From Deltaproteobacteria bacterium (GTDB lineage: Bacteria; Desulfobacterota; Dissulfuribacteria; Dissulfuribacterales; UBA3076), in the NCBI GenBank assembly GCA_030618205.1, contig JAUXDR010000052.1, positions 1 to 7,091 of the forward strand: DNA of 7,091 bases. The letters run 5' to 3'. The notes beneath the pieces are model-generated. The model was given only the letters and a program-made list of their open reading frames with translations, was not told the origin of the DNA and searched no databases. Numbering within the stretch: the stretch's first letter is position 1; the number at the start of each line of letters is the position of its first letter. Shown here piece after piece: positions 1 through 4,736 of this stretch. The translations under genes and the position numbers were made by a program.

Positions 1-38
1 TTTTGAGGGTCCTTGCCTTTGGAAATTATTACGGTCAT
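1..38 (-). CDS. 5' end of an unidentified gene (runs off left edge)
   Basis: Reading the minus strand, an ATG at 38-36 opens a frame that stays open to the window edge and encodes MTVIISKGKDPQ. A purine-rich AGGAAGGAG lies at 60-52, a strong Shine-Dalgarno match, although the 13-nt gap to the ATG is longer than usual. Only 12 codons are visible, so no family can be assigned. The gene would be divergent from the glucose-6-phosphate isomerase gene, sharing the intergenic region at 39-357. The start is supported only by the ribosome-binding-site-like sequence and the lack of stops, so this is a tentative call. Confidence 0.35.
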   Translation of the reverse strand, partial: MTVIISKGKDPQ

Positions 39-357
39 ATTTGATATCTCACTCCTTCCTATCCTGTTAGATCTGAGAATCGATGTGTTTGGCAGATCAG
101 CGGCCAAAGTAGCCGGTTACGCTCGACTCTGCGAGTATGTGTCCTTGAAGGACTGACTCACCCGTAAAAAATACGAGAATCAGGAGCCAACTAAAGACCT
201 TTGATGACATTTTCATTTAATATAAAGTCCTGCAAGAGAAAAATCTACTATTTCGTGAGCCTCTGCTGCATAAATTATTTGCAGTGCCGGGGTATATGAC
301 TTAGAGTTCTGCAATTAGTTGAATCTGGCTAAAAAATTGCTAAGGGGAGGATTGCGG
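39..357. other. Intergenic region with a chain of small inverted repeats
   Basis: No convincing gene lies here. From 70 to 175 there are five short inverted repeats in a row: GATCTG/CAGATC (70-75 and 93-98), CGGC/GCCG (101-104 and 112-115), CTCG/CGAG (122-125 and 132-135), GTCCTT/AAGGAC (141-146 and 148-153) and CGTA/TACG (163-166 and 172-175). CTGCA/TGCAG (266-270 and 280-284) follows later. On the minus strand this would be the leader of the partial gene at the left edge. On the plus strand it lies upstream of the isomerase. It matches no riboswitch class I can recall. An AT-rich stretch around 209-226 could hold a promoter, but I could not find a well-spaced -35/-10 pair. Confidence 0.4.
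342..350 (+). promoter_or_regulatory. Ribosome binding site that sets the isomerase start
   Basis: AAGGGGAGG is a strong Shine-Dalgarno match ending 7 nt before the GTG at 358-360. The longer frame that opens at the TTG at 319 would place this sequence inside the coding region and has no comparable site upstream. A TTG at 352 is only 1 nt from the site. The GTG at 358 is therefore preferred. Confidence 0.7.
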
Positions 358-2043
358 GTGTTTCATCGTCCATCATATCTGTCAAATGTTGAAAAAAAAG
401 CTATAATTTCTCGTTTTTGGAAAAAAGATCCGTCTCTTTGGGCCAAGGACCCGGAGATTCAAAAGCAGATCACAGGTCGTCTTGGCTGGCTGGATGTTAT
501 CCCAAAAATGAGAGAAGCCCAGGGAGAAATAGAAGGTTTTGCACAAGATGTGAGACAGCGAGGCATCAAACGGATAGTGCTTCTTGGCATGGGAGGGTCC
601 AGCCTCTGCCCTCTGGTTTTGAGTCAAGTCTTCGGGTCTCAGGAAGGATTTCCCATATTGAAGGTCCTTGACACAACCGATCCTGATGAGGTGGAGAATG
701 TTGCCCAGAGTGGAGACTGGAATTCAACACTCTTTTTAATGGCCAGCAAATCCGGTACTACGGTGGAACCTAATGCCCTGTTTAATTACTTCTGGCCATT
801 GCTGGAGAATGAGGTATCTGATCCTGGTTCGCATTTTGTGGCGATTACAGACCCAGGAACTCCCTTGGAAAAGTCGGGAAATGACCATGGCTTTTTGAAG
901 ATTTTTCTTAATCCTTCTGACATAGGAGGAAGGTATTCAGCACTCTCTTACTTCGGACTGGTCCCGGCAGTCCTGCTGGGGGTGGATATTGACAAGCTCC
1001 TTCAAAGGGCCGAAGAGATGGTCAGCAAGTGTGGTCCGGATATGCCATTGGATAAAAATCCAGGATATGGACTTGGGGAATTCTTGGGAGAGTTCGGGGT
1101 TCAAAGCAGGGACAAGTTGACCATCCTTTCTGATTCACCAATCAAGTCCTTTGGCCTTTGGTTAGAGCAGCTTGTGGCAGAGAGTACTGGCAAAGAGACC
1201 AGAGGTCTGGTTCCCATTATTGGCGAATCCACCGGGATTCCAGGATTTTATGGTGGAGAACGTATTTTTGTTTACCTGAGGATAAAAGGGATCCAGGGAA
1301 AGGACTCCTTGGAAGGTTTTATGTCAGAGCTACGGGAGGCCGATTTTCCTATCTATGAGTTGTGGCTCGAAGATCTGTATGATCTGGGAGCTCAGTTTTT
1401 CCTATGGGAGATGGCGACTGCCCTTGCCTCTCATTTCTTTAGCGTTAATGCCTTTGATGAACCGGATGTCAGGCGTTCAAAGGAAAAGACCGGAGCAATC
1501 CTTGATGTCTATCGTGCTGAAGGCAAGATGCCTATAAAATTCTGGATAGATCCAAATAGTCAAATTCATTTCCGGGCTTCAGAGATGCTGGCCGCGTCCA
1601 TGAAGAGTCTTCCAAGGGCCTTGAGAGACATATTCCATGTCTTGCCGACTTGGGGCTATTTGGCATTTCTCCCTTATTTACCTTATGATCCGGAGATGGA
1701 AGCAATAATAGGGGAGATGCGCTATCTTGTGAGAGAGGAGAAAGGATGTGCTACGACCATGGGCTATGGCCCGAGGTATCTCCATTCTACAGGCCAGATT
1801 TACAAAGGTGGCCCCAGTTCCGCGGCTTTTTTGATCTTTACTCGAAAAAGGGCAAAGGACTATCCGGTGATCCCGGATTTCGGTGCCTCTCTCTGGCATA
1901 TCCAGTTTGCCCAGGCGGTTGGAGACTTCGAGGCCCTTTCTGACGCACGGTTTAGAGCTATCCATGTGCACCTGCCCTCTGATTACCGGCCTGGATTAAG
2001 GAATTTTAGCAAGGTCCTTTCAAGATCAGTTCGTATAAAGTAA
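358..2043 (+). CDS. pgi: Glucose-6-phosphate isomerase, TAL-PGI type without the transaldolase domain
   Basis: Catalyses the reversible conversion of glucose 6-phosphate to fructose 6-phosphate in cytoplasmic sugar-phosphate metabolism. With the GTG start the protein has 561 residues. Two SIS-type sugar-phosphate motifs are clear: GMGGSS at about 77-82 and SKSGTT at 130-135. FDEPDV followed by RRSK (366-375) corresponds to the FDQxGVExxK signature of classical isomerases, so K375 probably matches the catalytic lysine. HSTGQIYKGGP begins at 476. The opening FWKKDPSLW and RLGWLDV segments and the C-terminal region resemble the isomerase half of bifunctional transaldolase/glucose-6-phosphate isomerases, not E. 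coli Pgi. No transaldolase is encoded in frame upstream: a TAG sits at 316-318 and the upstream region is non-coding. The channel gene starts 6 bp after the stop, so the two are probably cotranscribed. The family call is confident; the start codon is inferred. Confidence 0.88.
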   Translation: MFHRPSYLSNVEKKAIISRFWKKDPSLWAKDPEIQKQITGRLGWLDVIPKMREAQGEIEGFAQDVRQRGIKRIVLLGMGGSSLCPLVLSQVFGSQEGFPILKVLDTTDPDEVENVAQSGDWNSTLFLMASKSGTTVEPNALFNYFWPLLENEVSDPGSHFVAITDPGTPLEKSGNDHGFLKIFLNPSDIGGRYSALSYFGLVPAVLLGVDIDKLLQRAEEMVSKCGPDMPLDKNPGYGLGEFLGEFGVQSRDKLTILSDSPIKSFGLWLEQLVAESTGKETRGLVPIIGESTGIPGFYGGERIFVYLRIKGIQGKDSLEGFMSELREADFPIYELWLEDLYDLGAQFFLWEMATALASHFFSVNAFDEPDVRRSKEKTGAILDVYRAEGKMPIKFWIDPNSQIHFRASEMLAASMKSLPRALRDIFHVLPTWGYLAFLPYLPYDPEMEAIIGEMRYLVREEKGCATTMGYGPRYLHSTGQIYKGGPSSAAFLIFTRKRAKDYPVIPDFGASLWHIQFAQAVGDFEALSDARFRAIHVHLPSDYRPGLRNFSKVLSRSVRIK

Positions 2044-2049
2044 GGAAGG

Positions 2050-3060
2050 ATGTATGGTAAACGCAGGCTACTAACAGTAGCTGTACTTCTCCTTGGCCTC
2101 TGGATACTTGGCGTCACTGGTTATGTGATCATCGAGGGATGGGATGTCCTTGATGCCGTTTACATGACAACCATATCGTTGACTACTGTCGGGTATAATG
2201 AGGTCCACCCCTTAAGTCCGGCAGGACGCATATTTACCGTGCTGTTGATTGCCATGGGTGTAGGTCTTTTTTTCTATGCCTTTCGTGTACTGGCAGGGGC
2301 AATTATTGAGGGACATCTTAAGGGACTCCTGGGAAAAAGGAAAATGCAAAAGACCATTTCCAATCTGAAACAACATTTTATTATCTGTGGTTACGGAAGA
2401 ATTGGAATGTCAATATGCAGGGTACTTAAAGAGCGACAGTATCCCTTAGTGGTAATAGAAAATGATCCCTCTATTATACAGGAGATAGAAATAAATAATC
2501 TTTTGTATGTAACCGGCAATGCGACCCATGACGAGATCCTGATTCAGGCAGGTGTTGAGCGGGCAAAAGGAATTATCTGCGTATTAAGTACTGACTCGGA
2601 TAACGTGTACATCACTCTTACGGCCAGATCGCTGAATCCCGGGCTGTCGATCGTGGCCAGAGCAGATGACGCCCATGCGGAAAACAAGATGATCCAGGCA
2701 GGAGCAAATAGAGTCATCTCTCCATATGAGATAGGGGCAAGGCGTATGGCCCTTGCAGTGCTCCAACCCACTGTGACAGAGTTTCTGGACCTGGCAGTCC
2801 ATTCGTCCGCCTTTGACCTCAGTATTGAGCAGGTGGAGATAGATTCCAAATCCTCCCTGGATGGTGTGAGCCTTGTGGACGCTGCTCTGCGCCAGAAGTT
2901 AGGTATTACAGTGCTGGCGGTCCAGCAATCTTCAGGCGAGATGACATTAACCCTGCCACCTGACTATATTATCAGGGGTGGTGATATAGTTGTTGCTTTG
3001 GGAAGCAGAGAAGGACTGAATGCCTTGAGGGAACTGGGCAGGGGCACGCTTGCTTCCTGA
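2050..3060 (+). CDS. RCK-domain potassium channel (two transmembrane helices, MthK-like)
   Basis: An inner-membrane K+ channel subunit of 336 residues, expected to work as a tetramer gated by cytoplasmic RCK (TrkA-type) domains. TM1 spans about 7-28, a pore helix and selectivity filter TTVGYNE lie at 45-51, and TM2 spans about 61-85. A Rossmann-type TrkA-N domain starts near 108, with GYGRIG at 114-119 and an acidic residue (E137) at the end of the second strand, as expected for nucleotide binding. A TrkA-C domain covers about 250-335. The filter has asparagine (N50) where the canonical TVGYG has its last glycine. An AAGGA (2042-2046) overlaps the stop codon of the isomerase and lies 3 nt before the ATG, the same short spacing seen at the lipid-kinase gene. 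Translational coupling to the isomerase is likely. The gene converges on the cyclo-ligase with 10 bp between stops and no obvious terminator hairpin. The ligand cannot be inferred. Confidence 0.9.
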   Translation: MYGKRRLLTVAVLLLGLWILGVTGYVIIEGWDVLDAVYMTTISLTTVGYNEVHPLSPAGRIFTVLLIAMGVGLFFYAFRVLAGAIIEGHLKGLLGKRKMQKTISNLKQHFIICGYGRIGMSICRVLKERQYPLVVIENDPSIIQEIEINNLLYVTGNATHDEILIQAGVERAKGIICVLSTDSDNVYITLTARSLNPGLSIVARADDAHAENKMIQAGANRVISPYEIGARRMALAVLQPTVTEFLDLAVHSSAFDLSIEQVEIDSKSSLDGVSLVDAALRQKLGITVLAVQQSSGEMTLTLPPDYIIRGGDIVVALGSREGLNALRELGRGTLAS

Positions 3061-3070
3061 TGGTTTGCTT

Positions 3071-3667
3071 TTAGGGATTTGTTTGGCGATTGCACCGCAG
3101 TATTTCATTTTCTGTTACGATAATGTCCATTCTCTGGTCATGGGTTTTCAAGGGAATTTCCGGAAGGACCTGAAGGCTGAAGGCAAGTCCTATGCGAAGG
3201 GCTTGTGGGGCTTCTATAGATAAAAAACGGTCGAAGTATCCTCCTCCGTAACCATATCGGCCGCATTGGCGGTCAAATACGCTGCCGGGAACCACTACCA
3301 TGTCTATTTGGGATGGTCGTATTAATAAGGCCACCTTTACATCCGGCTCTAGTATTCCGTAGGCTCCGGGCCTGAGGCCTTTCCCCCAATCCTTCAAGAG
3401 ATAAGTTCCGAGCCGCCTGTTTGTGACATCTGTCTTAGGGATAGCCACTTCAAGTCCGCCATTGAGCCTCTCTCTGATGAGTTGATGTGTATCTACTTCG
3501 CTCCTGAAAGAAACATAGATAAGTGGCATCCTGCTGTTCTTGTATTCTTCAAGTTTTCTGAAGCTGTTAGTAATTTTTTTACTCAGATAGCTCATGGTAG
3601 AGAAGGAAAGACGATCCCGTTTGGACAGGATTTGGCTTCGATAAGATAAGGAATCAGGAAAAGACAT
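3071..3667 (-). CDS. 5-formyltetrahydrofolate cyclo-ligase
   Basis: Converts 5-formyltetrahydrofolate to 5,10-methenyltetrahydrofolate using ATP, returning the storage or by-product folate to the one-carbon pool in the cytoplasm. The 198-residue length is normal for the family. Visible signatures in order are KRDRLS (16-21), the substrate-region SEVDT (56-60), GAYGILEP (101-108), VVVPGSVFD (124-132), the glycine-rich ATP-binding GRYGYGGGYFDR (136-147), and a C-terminal HDQRMDIIVTE segment. All conserved blocks are present, so it looks functional. The ATG at 3667 lacks a clear Shine-Dalgarno, but starting further in would remove the usual N-terminal basic segment. It lies 21 bp downstream of the exported OB-fold-like gene on the same strand and is probably cotranscribed with it. 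The E. coli homologue is named ygfA/fau; I leave the symbol blank because naming varies. Confidence 0.92.
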   Translation of the reverse strand: MSFPDSLSYRSQILSKRDRLSFSTMSYLSKKITNSFRKLEEYKNSRMPLIYVSFRSEVDTHQLIRERLNGGLEVAIPKTDVTNRRLGTYLLKDWGKGLRPGAYGILEPDVKVALLIRPSQIDMVVVPGSVFDRQCGRYGYGGGYFDRFLSIEAPQALRIGLAFSLQVLPEIPLKTHDQRMDIIVTENEILRCNRQTNP

Positions 3668-3688
3668 GTATTTAAAAAACGAGATTGA

Positions 3689-4156
3689 TTACGGGGATTG
3701 ATAAAAAATACGAATACAGGAGGATTCTCGCACACAGGAATTTTGCCAGACAGGCTTGAAGCTCCTGTCTCTCAGCACAACGTTTCTGCCTGAGGAGAGA
3801 AATCTTATAGATCTTGCTAATAGACAAAGGCATCCATCTCTGCCGAAGAATTTTGATCCCACCACTTCCACGTTTTCTCCATCATTGAGTTTAAGTTTAA
3901 TTCGCCTAACAAACCATCGCGGAGCAACAATGACCCTGAAAATACGAGTTCTGGTCTGGAGAGTAAAGCACTGGAGTTTCATATAGGGCCTTGCCGCGCA
4001 CTGTTTGACAGTTCCTCTGATTACTATCTCTGTATTTTCGTCATAACCAATACTTCCGGCATGAGCAGAGTTAGTATTGGTCAATAATAAAATGGTAAAT
4101 AAGAAAAAAAAGGAGGAATAAGCAGCTTTTGGATCAATTACCTTATGGACATTCAT
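3689..4156 (-). CDS. Small exported OB-fold-like protein, cysteine-rich
   Basis: A 155-residue protein with a clear signal peptide: a basic N-terminus, a hydrophobic core at about 13-27, and a signal peptidase I-type AHA at 31-33 followed by G34. The mature part starts YDENTEIVIRGTV (38-50), continues through VEVVGSKF (96-103) and LLARSIRF (112-119), and ends LRDRSFKPVW (128-137). This layout resembles a poorly characterised family of periplasmic all-beta proteins in Proteobacteria with the pattern YDxxTExxxxGTV ... GS ... AREI ... LRDxxGxPxW. I place it there from memory of the pattern, not from a search. The mature chain has six cysteines (53, 63, 109, 111, 141, 147), more than I expect for that family, which suggests disulphides or metal binding. 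No function is known to me. It is the first gene after the candidate sigma54 promoter at 4252-4237 and leads into the cyclo-ligase 21 bp later. No strong ribosome binding site precedes the ATG. Confidence 0.7.
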   Translation of the reverse strand: MNVHKVIDPKAAYSSFFFLFTILLLTNTNSAHAGSIGYDENTEIVIRGTVKQCAARPYMKLQCFTLQTRTRIFRVIVAPRWFVRRIKLKLNDGENVEVVGSKFFGRDGCLCLLARSIRFLSSGRNVVLRDRSFKPVWQNSCVRESSCIRIFYQSP

Positions 4157-4236
4157 GGCTACTTACTGTGCCTCTGATCGACTTTGGGGAAATGCTTGCA
4201 ATATTCTTGTCTCCTGAAATTGCTCAAGAAAATATA

Positions 4237-4252
4237 TGCAGATTGCGTACCT
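4237..4252 (-). promoter_or_regulatory. Candidate sigma54 (-24/-12) promoter for the exported-protein/cyclo-ligase pair
   Basis: The minus strand reads AGGTACG-CAAT-CTGCA. GG (4251-4250) and GC (4239-4238) are separated by exactly 10 nt, and 9 of 12 positions match TGGCACG-N4-TTGCW. The predicted start is near 4226, giving a leader of about 70 nt before the ATG at 4156. The three palindromes at 4347-4402 would be centred about 130, 150 and 170 bp upstream of the start, where activators of this class bind. The match is weaker than the promoter at 4735; the context carries much of the support. Confidence 0.55.
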
Positions 4253-4291
4253 TTTGGATAATTATATGTTATTACACCAAGTTACTGAAAA

Positions 4292-4304
4292 TATCAAAAT
4301 TTTT
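4292..4304 (+). promoter_or_regulatory. IHF-like site between the palindromes and the sigma54 promoter
   Basis: TATCAAAATTTTT matches 12 of 13 positions of the IHF consensus WATCAANNNNTTR; the last base is the mismatch. It lies between the palindromic repeats and the candidate sigma54 promoter, where IHF commonly bends DNA to bring the activator to the polymerase. The surrounding DNA is AT-rich, so a chance match is quite possible. Confidence 0.3.
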
Positions 4305-4346
4305 TATCATTTTGAAAGATTTTAATCCAGATCGCAATAAACACAA

Positions 4347-4402
4347 CATGCAATTTTTGCAGGTTCATGCAATTTTTGCACTTAGTTCATGCAATTTTTG
4401 CA
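4347..4402. repeat. Three direct copies of a palindromic operator-like repeat
   Basis: CATGCAATTTTTGCA occurs exactly at 4347-4361, 4366-4380 and 4388-4402, with starts 19 and 22 bp apart. The second and third copies share a longer 20-bp match (4363-4382 and 4385-4404). Each contains the inverted repeat TGCAA-TTT-TTGCA, a TGC-N7-GCA dyad suited to a dimeric helix-turn-helix protein. NtrC-family regulators with Fis-type DNA-binding domains often recognise TGC...GCA dyads, and one is encoded in the adjacent gene. The alternative is that these are subterminal repeats of a decayed transposable element. Confidence 0.75.
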
Positions 4403-4575
4403 CTATTTTTTCCTGGTTAGTGTCCGGTATTTCTGATGGGCATTCAGGAATTTCTAATTCGAGAGCCTCTCGGGAATAATCTTTTTTATTTAAATCCAGG
4501 AAGCCCGGAACTTGTGAGTAGGCTGTGGCTTTTGGAGCACCTCTTAGAAGTCTTCAAGGAAGGATGTGACAACAT

Positions 4576-4709
4576 AAAGAAGAAGGCCTCCTTGAAAAAT
4601 TCCAAGAAGGCCTTCGGGGAGAGGAGGGTTGGGAAGAATAATGAGTTTTTACTATTTTATTGTTGAGCTGCCTTTACGATTTTTTTAATTGTTATTCGTG
4701 TATGTTTAT
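4576..4709 (-). ncRNA. Putative sigma54-dependent small RNA
   Basis: A transcript starting about 12 nt past the -12 element of the promoter at 4735-4720 would begin near 4709 and end at the hairpin and U-rich tail near 4576, about 134 nt. The minus strand holds no ATG-initiated frame in this stretch. The RNA would have an A-rich 5' half (including a run of seven A around 4687-4681), a pyrimidine segment CCCAACCCTCCTCTCCCC (4633-4616) containing an anti-Shine-Dalgarno CCUCC, and a terminal stem-loop. Small RNAs made from sigma54 promoters beside their own activator gene are known, for example Qrr1 next to luxO in Vibrio. I recognise no sequence family. The ends are predicted from spacing only. 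Confidence 0.5.
4582..4615 (-). terminator. Hairpin with short U-rich tail (intrinsic terminator-like)
   Basis: Arms at 4615-4603 and 4594-4582 form a 13-bp stem around an 8-nt loop. The one imperfect position is a C-A mismatch in plus-strand RNA but a G-U wobble in minus-strand RNA, so the hairpin is fully paired only when transcribed on the minus strand. It is followed by UUCUUU (4581-4576) on that strand. It could end the putative small RNA, read-through from the sigma54 activator gene, or both. The U-tract is short and interrupted, so efficiency is uncertain. Confidence 0.6.
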
Positions 4710-4719
4710 ATGTATTATA

Positions 4720-4735
4720 AGCAAACATCGTGCCA
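4720..4735 (-). promoter_or_regulatory. Full-consensus sigma54 (-24/-12) promoter
   Basis: The minus strand reads TGGCACG-ATGT-TTGCT and matches every specified position of TGGCACG-N4-TTGCW, with GG (4734-4733) and GC (4722-4721) exactly 10 nt apart. It begins one base past the TAG stop codon (4739-4737) of the sigma54-activator gene and points away from it. A 12-position match of this kind is expected about once in eight million random positions, so chance is unlikely. The predicted start is near 4709. The next feature downstream is the hairpin at 4615-4582, not a gene. Confidence 0.8.
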
Positions 4736-4736
4736 T

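Larger units (their letters stand above)
4157..4736. other. 580-bp regulatory intergenic region
   Basis: I see no convincing protein gene here on either strand. In minus-strand order it holds a consensus sigma54 promoter (4735-4720), a putative small RNA ending in a hairpin (4709-4576), an insertion-sequence-end-like stretch (about 4416-4445), three identical palindromic repeats (4402-4347), an IHF-like site (4292-4304) and a second sigma54 promoter (4252-4237). The AT-rich make-up, absence of credible reading frames and density of regulatory-looking motifs mark it as a control region between the sigma54 activator and the exported-protein/cyclo-ligase pair. Confidence 0.6.

Noticed and set aside
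90..105. TGGCA...GG-N10-GC sigma54-like element upstream of the isomerase
   Set aside because: The -12 half reads CGGC instead of TTGC, and it lies over 250 bp from the gene. Only the GG/GC spacing and TGGCA match.
7..156. Plus-strand open frame at the left edge as the end of an upstream protein
   Set aside because: It has a stop just upstream at 4-6, no standard start, no recognisable family, and it overlaps the inverted-repeat cluster and the minus-strand ribosome-binding-like site.
319..357. Earlier TTG start for the isomerase
   Set aside because: There is no ribosome binding site upstream, and the strong AAGGGGAGG at 342-350 points to the GTG at 358.
3756..3986. Plus-strand ORF inside the exported-protein gene
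   Set aside because: It is a shadow of the minus-strand gene, whose signal peptide and family pattern are clear.
4347..4402. Triple repeat as a CRISPR array
   Set aside because: Units are 15-20 bp with gaps of only 4-7 nt, so there are no spacers, and no cas genes are present.
4129..4479. Plus-strand ORF of 116 codons running antisense to the exported-protein start
   Set aside because: It overlaps the signal-peptide coding region and the palindromic repeats, its composition is AT-driven, and it has no plausible family.
4460..4487. CGAGAG-C-CTCTCG dyad followed by a T-run as a plus-strand terminator
   Set aside because: The loop is effectively too small, the T-run starts 8 nt after the stem, and no plus-strand gene ends there.
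4493..4575. Minus-strand 29-codon ORF after the terminator hairpin
   Set aside because: Its ATG directly follows the U-tail, with no ribosome binding site and no family resemblance.
4436..4666. Plus-strand ORF of 76 codons across the small RNA terminator region
   Set aside because: It has no ribosome binding site and no recognisable family, and it overlaps the minus-strand hairpin. The reading frame is more likely incidental.
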